The notes under the pieces: generated by a model
Seen by the model: the letters and a program-made list of their open reading frames with translations, nothing else
Told to the model about the DNA's origin: nothing
Databases searched by the model: none
Part shown: positions 1 to 7,445 of the stretch, in pieces
How the letters are laid out: each line of letters begins with the position of its first letter
Numbering within the stretch: the first letter of the stretch is position 1
Made by a program: the position numbers and the translations under genes
Origin: Sinorhizobium terangae
GTDB taxonomy: Bacteria > Pseudomonadota > Alphaproteobacteria > Rhizobiales > Rhizobiaceae
DNA length: 64,000 bases
Direction of reading: 5' to 3'
Assembly: GCF_009601505.1 (NCBI RefSeq)
Contig: NZ_WITC01000033.1
Location: 62,001 to 126,000 of the forward strand

Positions 1-419
1 ATGCGCGCGGAGATAGCTACGGCCATAAAGCCAACGACTGCGCCGACGACAGCGATCATGTCGAGATAGGAGAGCGCGCGGTCCCATGTGACCGCCTCGC
101 TTTCGACGAATGGGGCGAGGCGTGAAAATTCGCGCAAGGCATAGAAGCCGCCCACCGCGAGAAAGCACGCGAGGCTTGCCATCGCGACGGGTCGCCGCCG
201 GTGCAATGGCAATGCCCGTACCATCAGGAGTCCCGCCAGCGGTCCGAAAAAAAGTGGCGGCACAGGCGCCGCCCGCAGGAACCAATATTCTGCTTTCCCG
301 GATAGGCCGGCGGCGAGCGCCGGCCAGCGCCAGCTGATCACATAAACGGCAAAGGCCGTAACGGCGACCGGTACCAGAACGAGCAACAAGCTTGGATGCA
401 GTTTTGCCTTCACCGCCAT
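1..419 (-). CDS. traG: TraG conjugal transfer coupling protein (VirD4 family), N-terminal part
   Basis: Conjugation coupling protein that links the relaxosome to the type IV channel at the inner membrane. Only the first ~139 codons are inside the window; the frame is open to base 1, so the ATPase domain lies outside. The start ATG (bases 419-417) overlaps the end of traD. The visible part is membrane-rich: a first hydrophobic segment at about residues 8-30 (LLLVLVPVAVTAFAVYVI), further ones near residues 43-80 and a C-terminal one (MIAVVGAVVGFMAVAIS). This is the expected TraG/VirD4 N-terminus, and the order traG after traD after traC is the standard rhizobial arrangement. Identification rests on order plus this hydrophobic N-terminus; Walker motifs are not visible here. 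Confidence 0.85.
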   Translation of the reverse strand, partial: MAVKAKLHPSLLLVLVPVAVTAFAVYVISWRWPALAAGLSGKAEYWFLRAAPVPPLFFGPLAGLLMVRALPLHRRRPVAMASLACFLAVGGFYALREFSRLAPFVESEAVTWDRALSYLDMIAVVGAVVGFMAVAISAR

Positions 420-649
420 TCCCGTGTCTCCCTGATCGGCGATGACGGCACATCCGACGGCTGGGCCTTGAACGCCGTTTCGCCGATCTCGCGCAGCCGC
501 CGATGCTCGGAGGAGCCCGGAGCGACTTTTGCCAGCTCCAGCAAACCGCCAAGTAGGAACGCCCGGTCGGCTTTCGTGAGACCCGCCCTGACGACCATGC
601 CGCCGAGCAGGAATCGCTCCCGCGCCTCGCGCTTGCGGTCAGCCGTCAT
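410..649 (-). CDS. traD: TraD conjugal transfer accessory protein
   Basis: Small relaxosome accessory protein of the rhizobial/Agrobacterium traCDG operon, 79 aa. A longer reading frame runs upstream, but the ATG at 649 has a GGAG about 10 bases before it and overlaps the end of traC, so it is preferred. Recognisable family features are the segment around residues 10-30 (FLLGGMVVRAGLTKADRAFL), matching the TraD pattern of a GG-(L/M)-V-x-(K/R)-A-G-L core followed by an acidic/alanine helix, and the short total length. Its end overlaps the traG start, so traC, traD and traG are probably translationally coupled. Exact biochemical role is not established for the family. Confidence 0.8.
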   Translation of the reverse strand: MTADRKREARERFLLGGMVVRAGLTKADRAFLLGGLLELAKVAPGSSEHRRLREIGETAFKAQPSDVPSSPIRETREWR

Positions 650-926
650 GAGAAATCTCCGTCGCCGTTCCAGTCTCGCCACTTGACTGTCGACGTGGCG
701 AAGCAGATGCGCCAGGAGCCCCTTTCTTTTCCCCTTTCCGAAATCGCGCGGCGATCTCTTCGAAGATCCGATCGAGCTCCTCGTCGGCAATCTCCATCTC
801 GGCAAGGCCGGACTTCGTGGCGGCGCGGGCAAAGCGCTCGGCGGCTTTAGCTACCATAAGTCTCCTGCGTTCACGCAGCTTCTCGATCTGCGCATCAACG
901 TCAGAAATCGATGTTCTCGCGGCCAT
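639..926 (-). CDS. traC: TraC conjugal transfer accessory protein
   Basis: First gene of the traC-traD-traG operon, 95 aa from the ATG at 926 (a longer frame to 977 would place the start inside the probable promoter). TraC helps TraA process oriT in Ti/rhizobial plasmids. The family signature is visible: an N-terminal coiled coil (IDAQIEKLRERRR-type, residues 8-22), the segment AGLAEMEIADEELDRIFEEI at about residues 37-57, and a basic RFRKGEKKG tail. It is transcribed away from traA, with the operator-like repeat and oriT between them. Product and position are typical; the exact start is moderately certain. Confidence 0.82.
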   Translation of the reverse strand: MAARTSISDVDAQIEKLRERRRLMVAKAAERFARAATKSGLAEMEIADEELDRIFEEIAARFRKGEKKGAPGASASPRRQSSGETGTATEISHDG

Positions 927-941
927 TCTCCGTGCTCCCTC

Positions 942-977
942 GTGTGTACAACAGTGCGTCGGATCGTTTATACACAC
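942..977. promoter_or_regulatory. Inverted repeat overlapping the putative traC promoter
   Basis: Arms GTGTGTA (942-948) and TACACAC (971-977) form a 7-bp inverted repeat whose centres are about three helical turns apart. On the minus strand the right arm runs into TATAAA, a possible -10 box for traC, with a weak TTTAAC 17 bases upstream. A dimeric repressor or activator could bind here to control traCDG. Which regulator is unknown; RctA is one candidate because the rctA-virB promoter carries a related TGTATAT word. Confidence 0.45.
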
Positions 978-1095
978 TAGAACAAGTTAGTTAAATGGGT
1001 TATCTCCAGCCATCCCGGAAAATGTCGCAGCCGAATTCCGGCCCATGGCCGCCTTCCGGAAAAGCGGCATCGGCCTTGGCAGGCCGATCGGTTTG

Positions 1096-1125
1096 AGGGC
1101 GCAATATACGTCGCTGGCGCGACGT
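1096..1125. other. oriT: oriT core (nick region plus adjacent inverted repeat)
   Basis: The sequence AGGGCGCAATAT at 1096-1107 is, on the other strand, ATATTGCGCCCT, matching the nick-region core shared by RSF1010-like and Ti-type MOBQ origins (TAAGTGCGCCCT / TAATTGCGCCCT). Immediately beside it is a perfect 7-bp inverted repeat, ACGTCGC (1108-1114) and GCGACGT (1119-1125), with a 4-base loop, the usual relaxase recognition hairpin. It lies between divergent traC and traA, where rhizobial oriTs are found, and only 24 bases before the traA start. Confidence 0.85.
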
Positions 1126-1149
1126 GCTCGGAGAGGTCTGGAGACGGTC

Positions 1150-4100
1150 GTGGCGATCATGTTCGTCAGAGCGCAGGTGATCAGCAGGGGAGCGGGACGC
1201 AGCATCGTCTCGGCCGCTGCCTACCGCCATCGCGCCCGGATGATGGACGATCAAGCCGGCACGTCCTTCAGTTACAGGGGTGGGGCCTCTGAACTGGTGC
1301 ATGAGGAACTGGCGCTGCCGGACCAGATCCCGGGTTGGCTGAAGACGGCGATCGACGGACAATCCGTCGCCAAGGCGAGCGAGGCGCTCTGGAATGCGGT
1401 GGAGTTCCACGAGACACGAGCGGACGCCCAGCTTGCCCGAGAACTGATCATCGCGCTGCCGGAAGAGCTGACCCGGGCGGAGAACATCGCGCTGGTTCGC
1501 GAGTTCGTGCGGGAGAATTTCACGTCCAAGGCAACGGTCGCCGACTGGGTCTATCACGACAAGGATGGCAATCCGCACATCCATCTGATGACCACGCTCA
1601 GGCCCCTGACGGAGCGAGGATTCGGGCCGAAGAAGGTGGCGGTGCTTGGCGAAGACGGCGAGCCGTTGCGTGTCGTCACGCCGGACCGGCCGAACGGCAA
1701 GATCGTCTATAAGCTCTGGGCCGGCGACAAGGAAACCATGAAGGCGTTGAAGATTGCCTGGGCGGAAGCAGCCAACAGGCACCTGGCGCTCGCCGGGCAC
1801 GACATCCGCCTCGACGGCCGCTCCTATGCTGAACAGGGACTCGACGGCATTGCGCAAAAACATCTCGGACCGGAGAAGGCGGCGCTCGCCCGCAAGGGCG
1901 TCGAGATGTACTTCGCGCCGGCCGATCTTGCCCGCCGACAGGAGATGGCAGACCGGCTTCTCGCCAATCCCGAGCTTCTCTTGAAGCACCTCGGCAACGA
2001 ACGCTCCACTTTTGACGAGCGCGACATTGCCAAGGCGTTGCACCGCTATGTCGACGATCCCGTCGATTTCGCCAATATCCGCGCGCGGCTAATGGCTTCG
2101 CACGACCTAGTGCTGCTGAAGCCGCAGGAGGTCAATGGCGAGACCGGCAAGGCGACGGCGTCCGCGGTTTTTACCACGCGGGAAATCCTGCGCACCGAAT
2201 ATGACATGGCGGAGTCAGCGCACACTCTGTCCAAACGCCGAGGCTTCGCCGTCTCCGATCGGGCCGTCGTCACTGCGATCGAAAAGGTCGAAACGCAGGA
2301 TCCGCAGAAACCATTCAGGCTGGATCCCGAGCAGGTCGATGCCGTTCGCCACGTGACGCGCGACAACGGCATTGCCGCCGTCGTCGGTCTTGCGGGGACG
2401 GGCAAGTCGACGCTGCTTGCTGCCGCACGCGTTGCCTGGGAAAGCGACGGGCGACGGGTGATCGGCGCGGCGCTTGCCGGCAAGGCCGCGGAAGGACTGG
2501 AGGACAGTTCCGGCATCAGGTCGCGCACGCTCGCATACTGGGAATTGGCATGGGCCGGCGAGCGCGAACAGCTAAATCGCGGCGATGTGCTGGTGATCGA
2601 CGAGGCCGGGATGGTCTCCTCGCAGCAGATGGCGCGTGTCCTGAAGGTCGTCGAGGACGCCGGCGCAAAAGCGGTTTTGGTCGGTGACGCCATGCAGCTG
2701 CAGCCCATCCAGGCTGGCGCGGCCTTCCGGGCGATCTCGGAGCGTGTCGGCTTTGCCGAACTTGCCGGCGTGCGCCGCCAGCGTGATGAGTGGGCGCGCA
2801 GCGCTTCGCGGCTCTTTGCCCGCGGCAAGGTCGAAGAGGGCCTCGACGCCTATGCGCAGCAGGGCCGTATTGTCGAGATGGAGAGACGGGACGAGATCAT
2901 CGGCCGCATCGTTTCCGACTGGGCGAATGCACGCCGCGCACTCCTTCACAAATCAATCGTTGGCGAGCGAACGCCTCGGCTTCGTGGCGATGAACTGCTT
3001 GTGCTCGCCCATACCAATAACGATGTCAAACGGCTGAACGATGCGTTGCGCCAGGTCATGACGGACGAGGGCTCACTAAGCGACGGCCGCACTTTTCAGA
3101 CTGCCCGGGGGCCAAGGGAGTTTGCCGCCGGCGACCGCATCATCTTCCTCGAGAATGCCCGCTTCGTGGAGCCGCGTGCACAGCGTCTTGGTCCGCAATA
3201 TGTGAAGAACGGCGTGCTCGGCACGGTCGTTTCCACCGGCGACAAGCAGGGCGATGCGTTGCTGTCGGTCCGCCTCGACAATGGCCGTGACGTCGTCATC
3301 AGCGAGGACAGCTATCGCAATGTCGATCACGGCTATGCCGCGACAATTCACAAGTCGCAGGGCGCCACCGTCGACCGGACCTTCGTGCTCGCCAGCGGCA
3401 TGATGGACCACCATCTGACCTATGTGGCGATGACCCGGCATCGTGACCGCGCCGATCTCTATGCGGCGAAAGAGGACTTCAAGGCGAAGCCGGAGTGGGG
3501 GCTGAGACCGCGCGTCGATCATGCCGCCGGGGTCACCGGCGAGCTGGTGGAAACCGGGCAAGCCAAGTTCCGGCCCGCTGATGAAAATGCCGACGACAGC
3601 CCTTATGCTGACATCCGAACGGATGACGGAACCGTCCATCGCCTCTGGGGTGTGAGCCTGCCAAAGGCGCTCGACGAGGCCGGCATCTCGGAAGGTGACA
3701 CCGTTACACTGCGAAAGGATGGTGTCGAGAAGGTCAAGGTCGAGGTCCCGGTCGTCGACAAGGAAACGGGTGAGAAGCGCTCCGAGCAACGTGAAGTCGA
3801 TCGTAATGTCTGGACCGCCAGGCAGATTGAAACCGCTGAGGCTCGCCACGAACGGATCGAGCGCGAGAGGCATCGGCCGAACCTGTTTAAATGTCTGGCC
3901 GAACGACTGTCGCGCTCCGGTGCCAAGACGACGACGCTCGATTTCGAGAGCGAAGCCGGTTACCAGGCGCATGTACAGGACTTCGCGCGGCGGCGCGGGC
4001 TCGACCATCTCTCTCTGGTGGCGGCGGAAATCGAGGAGGGCGTTACACACCGGTGGGTCGGAATTGCGCAAAAGAGGGAACAGCTGGCGAAACTCTGGGA

Positions 4101-5769
4101 GCGGGCGAGCGTGGCGCTCGGCTTTGCGATCGAGCGGGACCGGCGCGTTTCCTACAGCGAGGAACGGACGGAAGCGCTTGCCGAAGGGATCACGTTCGGT
4201 GGGCATTACCTAATTCCGCCCACCACCGAGTTCGCCCGGAGCGTCGATGAGGATGCGCGCCTCGCGCAGCTTTCGTCGCCGCGCTGGAAGGAGCGGGAGA
4301 TCATCCTTCGGCAGCCGCTCGAACGGATCTATCGCGATCCCGATGCGGCGCTTGTCCACCTGAATGCCCTTGCCTCCGATGCCGGGATCGAACCCCGCAA
4401 ACTCGCTGATGATCTCGCCAAAGCACCAGACCGCCTTGGTCGCCTGCGAGGGTCCGACCTCATGGTCGATGGCCGCGCGGCGCGCGATGAGCGCAGCATC
4501 GCCACGGCGACATTGGAGGAATTGCTGCCACTGGCCCGGGTGCACGCGACCGAATTCCGCCGGAACGCCGAACGGTTCCGCGAGCGCGAGCAGATGCACC
4601 GAGCCCATATGTCGCTGTCTATCCCGGCCCTCTCGAAGCACGCCATGGCGCGCCTCGTGGAGATTGAGGCAGTGCGCAGGCAGGGCGGCGACGACGCCTA
4701 CAAGACCGCCTTCGCGCTTGCCGTCGAGGATCGCTCGGTCGTGCAGGAGGTCAAGGCGGTCAGCGACGCATTGACCGCCCGCTTCGGCTGGAGCGCCTTT
4801 ACCGTGAAGGCCGATGCGATCGCCGAGCGCAACATGGCCGAGCGCATGCCGGAAGATCTCACGAATGAACGGCTGGGAAAGCTCACGCGGCTCTTCGAGG
4901 CCGTCCGGCGCTTTACCGAAGAACAGCGTCTGGCCGAGAGAAGGGACCGCTCGAAGATCGTCGCCGCCGCAAGTGTCGATTTCGGGAAGGAGGCAAAAGC
5001 CGTACTGCCGATGCTTGCCTCCGTGACAGAGTTCAGAACACCGGTTGACGAGGACGCGCGGGGAAGGGCGCTCACCGCGGCGCACTATCGCCATCATCGC
5101 GCGGCGCTCGCTGAGGCCGCCAAGCAGATCTGGCGCGATCCGGCTGGCGCGGTAGACATGATCGAGGAACTGATCATCAAGGGCTTTGCGGCCGAACGGA
5201 TCGCGGCCGCCGTGAGCAACGATCCCGCGGCCTATGGTGCGCTCCGTGGATCGGATCGCTTGATGGATCGCATGCTCGCCTCCGGCCGGGAGAGAAAGGA
5301 CGCGCTGCAGGCAGTGTCCTCGGCGGCCGCCCATCTGCGCTCGCTCGGCGCCTCCTGGATTAGAGCCTTCGACGCCGAGCGGCAGGCCGTCACGGAAGAG
5401 CGACGCCGCATGGCTGTCGCCATTCCCGGATTATCGCAAGCCGCCGAAGACGCGCTAAGCCGGCTCGCATCGGAGATGAAGAAAATAGACGGCAAGCTCG
5501 GCGTGGCCATCGGTTCGCTCGATCCCGCCATTAGGCACGAGTTCACCGCCGTTAGCCGAGCACTCGACGAGCGCTTCGGTCCCAACGCGATCCTGCGCGG
5601 CGAGAAGGACGTTATCAATCGCGTGCCGCCGAAGCAGCGCCGGGCGTTCGAAGCGATGTGGGAGAGATTGAAGGTGTTGCAACAGATAGTCCGCACAGGC
5701 AGCAGCCAGGAAATCCTCTCGGAGCGACGCCGGCGCACCATCGACAGGGCGCGTGGCATCGGGCAATAG
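1150..5769 (+). CDS. traA: TraA relaxase-helicase (MOBQ), long form with duplicated C-terminal domain
   Basis: Nicks oriT, stays covalently bound to the transferred strand and unwinds it. The GTG at 1150 follows GGAG by 6 bases; an ATG at 1159 is an alternative. Length is about 1539 aa. Order of domains: MobA/MobL relaxase (residues ~1-240) with the metal-binding histidine motif NPHIHLMTTLRP near residue 140; TraI-like helicase with Walker A GLAGTGKST near 412, Walker B VLVIDEAGM near 480, motifs HKSQGATVDR near 733 and YVAMTRHRDR near 757. The C-terminal third contains two similar ~230-residue units (about 1024-1262 and 1290-1518), each with TEF..(S/P)VDEDAR, RDP, LRGSD and a late (A/S)LxxRFG segment, resembling tandem BID-type T4SS signals. 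Ti-type TraA proteins are near 1100 aa, so this is the long rhizobial form. TraF and TraB genes do not follow it. Confidence 0.95.
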   Translation: MAIMFVRAQVISRGAGRSIVSAAAYRHRARMMDDQAGTSFSYRGGASELVHEELALPDQIPGWLKTAIDGQSVAKASEALWNAVEFHETRADAQLARELIIALPEELTRAENIALVREFVRENFTSKATVADWVYHDKDGNPHIHLMTTLRPLTERGFGPKKVAVLGEDGEPLRVVTPDRPNGKIVYKLWAGDKETMKALKIAWAEAANRHLALAGHDIRLDGRSYAEQGLDGIAQKHLGPEKAALARKGVEMYFAPADLARRQEMADRLLANPELLLKHLGNERSTFDERDIAKALHRYVDDPVDFANIRARLMASHDLVLLKPQEVNGETGKATASAVFTTREILRTEYDMAESAHTLSKRRGFAVSDRAVVTAIEKVETQDPQKPFRLDPEQVDAVRHVTRDNGIAAVVGLAGTGKSTLLAAARVAWESDGRRVIGAALAGKAAEGLEDSSGIRSRTLAYWELAWAGEREQLNRGDVLVIDEAGMVSSQQMARVLKVVEDAGAKAVLVGDAMQLQPIQAGAAFRAISERVGFAELAGVRRQRDEWARSASRLFARGKVEEGLDAYAQQGRIVEMERRDEIIGRIVSDWANARRALLHKSIVGERTPRLRGDELLVLAHTNNDVKRLNDALRQVMTDEGSLSDGRTFQTARGPREFAAGDRIIFLENARFVEPRAQRLGPQYVKNGVLGTVVSTGDKQGDALLSVRLDNGRDVVISEDSYRNVDHGYAATIHKSQGATVDRTFVLASGMMDHHLTYVAMTRHRDRADLYAAKEDFKAKPEWGLRPRVDHAAGVTGELVETGQAKFRPADENADDSPYADIRTDDGTVHRLWGVSLPKALDEAGISEGDTVTLRKDGVEKVKVEVPVVDKETGEKRSEQREVDRNVWTARQIETAEARHERIERERHRPNLFKCLAERLSRSGAKTTTLDFESEAGYQAHVQDFARRRGLDHLSLVAAEIEEGVTHRWVGIAQKREQLAKLWERASVALGFAIERDRRVSYSEERTEALAEGITFGGHYLIPPTTEFARSVDEDARLAQLSSPRWKEREIILRQPLERIYRDPDAALVHLNALASDAGIEPRKLADDLAKAPDRLGRLRGSDLMVDGRAARDERSIATATLEELLPLARVHATEFRRNAERFREREQMHRAHMSLSIPALSKHAMARLVEIEAVRRQGGDDAYKTAFALAVEDRSVVQEVKAVSDALTARFGWSAFTVKADAIAERNMAERMPEDLTNERLGKLTRLFEAVRRFTEEQRLAERRDRSKIVAAASVDFGKEAKAVLPMLASVTEFRTPVDEDARGRALTAAHYRHHRAALAEAAKQIWRDPAGAVDMIEELIIKGFAAERIAAAVSNDPAAYGALRGSDRLMDRMLASGRERKDALQAVSSAAAHLRSLGASWIRAFDAERQAVTEERRRMAVAIPGLSQAAEDALSRLASEMKKIDGKLGVAIGSLDPAIRHEFTAVSRALDERFGPNAILRGEKDVINRVPPKQRRAFEAMWERLKVLQQIVRTGSSQEILSERRRRTIDRARGIGQ

Positions 5770-6079
5770 GTGCAGCCGGTTTAGCTTGCCTAAGCCCGGG
5801 CGCGAGACCACTGCCAGTACCGAATTCGATGACAGCGCCGGCTGTAGCTGAACTTGGGATGGAGCAGGTCTGGTGTGGATCGTCGTTGATCGTTCTATGG
5901 GAGGTCGCCGTTCCCGATGCCCTCAAACCGTTCCAGCATCATCTCGACAGGCGCAAACAGACCTCGCGCCGCAGTCGACCGATCTTGACGAAACGACAGG
6001 CGCCACCAGCTCAAGAGATTTCATATTCGCGATCATCCGAGTGGAGATCACCATCGAAGTCAACAGGCTGGGCGCGCGA
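5770..6079. other. Intergenic stretch after traA, no gene supported
   Basis: About 310 bases between the convergent ends of traA and the next minus-strand gene. Short overlapping frames exist on both strands, but none has a good ribosome site or recognisable product. No strong terminator hairpin was found. Confidence 0.5.
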
Positions 6080-6454
6080 TCACCTTAGAACTCGGGTGGT
6101 GCTGCCTTGAGGCTTCTCGAGTAGCCGCTCGATCACCGCAAAGGGTGTGCCTTCGCCGGGATACCAAGGGATTTCCGCTGGTCTTTGAGGCATAACAAGA
6201 AAAAGGTTGCTCTCGATTGCGACCTGGAGCGAATGGCACATGAGGTGACTGCGTGCGCCAATCCAAAGCAGGAGACCGTCCTTGGTCGCTTTCATGATCG
6301 CCTTGCCTTCCTCGAACATCAATGCGCGTTCCGCGTTATCGCCGGCCACAGCTTGGCATAGTTCAGCAGTTCGCGCAGCCACCTCGTCAACGAGGCGCCT
6401 TGAGTTCGACACGCAGACGTAGCTCTCGACGGCATGTTGTACATTTCCGATCAT
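6080..6454 (-). CDS. Conserved-looking hypothetical protein downstream of traA (RctB-position candidate)
   Basis: A 124-aa protein, convergent with traA. The start ATG at 6454 is chosen because the longer frame reaches into low-complexity Arg/Ser sequence; the ribosome site is weak (AAGG directly before ATG). The protein has an N-terminal helical part and a block at about residues 48-83 (GKAIMKATKDGLLLWIGARS is its core) that loosely resembles the beta-sandwich pattern of DUF2218; this likeness is weak. In Rhizobium etli pSym a small gene downstream of traA, rctB, antagonises the repressor RctA; this gene holds the same position in a plasmid that also has rctA. Assignment as RctB is therefore only positional inference. 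An unrelated regulatory or orphan role is equally possible. Confidence 0.5.
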   Translation of the reverse strand: MIGNVQHAVESYVCVSNSRRLVDEVAARTAELCQAVAGDNAERALMFEEGKAIMKATKDGLLLWIGARSHLMCHSLQVAIESNLFLVMPQRPAEIPWYPGEGTPFAVIERLLEKPQGSTTRVLR

Positions 6455-6596
6455 CCTTATTGGTTGAACACTGTCGTCGCTCGCAGAGAGCCGGGCCGAG
6501 GGCGCCCGTCGGGCAGAGGCTCGGCTCATCGAGGCCAAGGCGATGCGCTCCCGCTCGGTACTTGCGCTAATGCATGCACGCTTCGGTCGTATGCTC

Positions 6597-6616
6597 GACT
6601 ACTGATTCTAGTAGTC
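6597..6616. promoter_or_regulatory. lux-box-like dyad upstream of the AHL synthase gene
   Basis: A 20-bp dyad, GACTACTGATTCTAGTAGTC, with 7-bp perfect arms and a 6-base centre, 55 bases before the luxI-type start. Length and symmetry fit a LuxR/TraR binding site, which would place the synthase gene under autoinduction. The TraR-like protein encoded at 23183 is the obvious candidate ligand-bound regulator. Confidence 0.65.
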
Positions 6617-6671
6617 GCCTGAGCACCAAGATTCGTGTCCAGTGGTCGGTAATTTAGATCGGAGATTGCCA

Positions 6672-7334
6672 ATGGAGATACTGGCGGTACCGGCCGCGGC
6701 GCGCGGAGAGTATGCTGACCTGATCGATTCGATGCACCGGCTGCGCGCCCGCGTCTTTGGCGATAGGCTGGATTGGGAGGTATTGGTAAAGGACGGTCGT
6801 GAAGCCGATGCCTACGATCAACTCAATCCCACCTATATCCTAGCTGTTTCCCCCACACGTGCGGTAGCGGGTTGTGCAAGACTTCTCGCCGCTACCGGCC
6901 CGACAATGCTCGCCAACACCTTCCCGCAATTGCTCTCATCGCGAGACTTGGATGCCCACCCAGGCATGGTCGAAAGCTCGCGCTTTTGTGTGGACACTGC
7001 GCTTGACCAGGGCAAAACGCGGGGGCTTCTTCACACGACGACGCTGATGATGTTCGCCGGCATCATCGAGTGGTCGATGGCGAACGGCTATCACGAGATC
7101 GTCACAGCAACTGACCTACGGTTCGAGCGCATTCTGAAACGCGCCGGGTGGCCGATGCAGCGCCTTGGTCCGCCGTGTCCGATTGGTAACACGATGGCCG
7201 TTGCCGGAAGTCTTCCCGCCGATGTCGGAAGCCTTGATCGGATTCGCGCCGCCGCTTTGTCGACCAGGCACCCGCCTCCACCACAATACCGCTGCTTGAT
7301 GCGAACATCCGGCGACCAGGAGCGCCAAGTGTAG
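6672..7334 (+). CDS. Acyl-homoserine lactone synthase, LuxI/TraI family
   Basis: Makes an AHL signal from S-adenosylmethionine and an acyl-ACP. The ATG at 6672 follows GGAG by 7 bases and is better than the upstream in-frame start at 6642. In the resulting 220-aa protein the family residues fall at expected places: R25, F29 and W35 (RARVFGDRLDW), D46 and D49, R70 (GCARLL), and E101, S103, R104 (VESSRF). All catalytic-pocket residues are present, so the enzyme should be active; the acyl chain cannot be deduced. A lux-box-like dyad lies upstream. The neighbouring downstream gene is an OmpR-type regulator rather than a LuxR protein; the LuxR homologue lies 16 kb away at 23183. Confidence 0.93.
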   Translation: MEILAVPAAARGEYADLIDSMHRLRARVFGDRLDWEVLVKDGREADAYDQLNPTYILAVSPTRAVAGCARLLAATGPTMLANTFPQLLSSRDLDAHPGMVESSRFCVDTALDQGKTRGLLHTTTLMMFAGIIEWSMANGYHEIVTATDLRFERILKRAGWPMQRLGPPCPIGNTMAVAGSLPADVGSLDRIRAAALSTRHPPPPQYRCLMRTSGDQERQV

Positions 7335-7445
7335 TGGCGTCGATCCCCATCCGCCGAACACTGTCGTCTACGCCGCCACAGATAACGACGCAAGAATTCG
7401 CTCGGGATCTCCCGAAACAGAAATGCGCCGAAGGAGGAGAGATTC

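Noticed and set aside
1000-2043. Long minus-strand frame opposite traA (347 aa)
   Set aside because: It lies antisense to clear TraA coding sequence, lacks a ribosome site and has Arg/Leu-rich composition typical of a high-GC shadow.
4210-5334. Minus-strand frame opposite the TraA C-terminus (374 aa)
   Set aside because: Shadow of the TraA repeats; no known domain or ribosome site.
5658-6110. Plus-strand frame across the end of traA
   Set aside because: Overlaps TraA out of frame and shows no ribosome site or family feature.
6571-6578. TGCATGCA palindrome near the lux box
   Set aside because: Too short and common to be a separate site.
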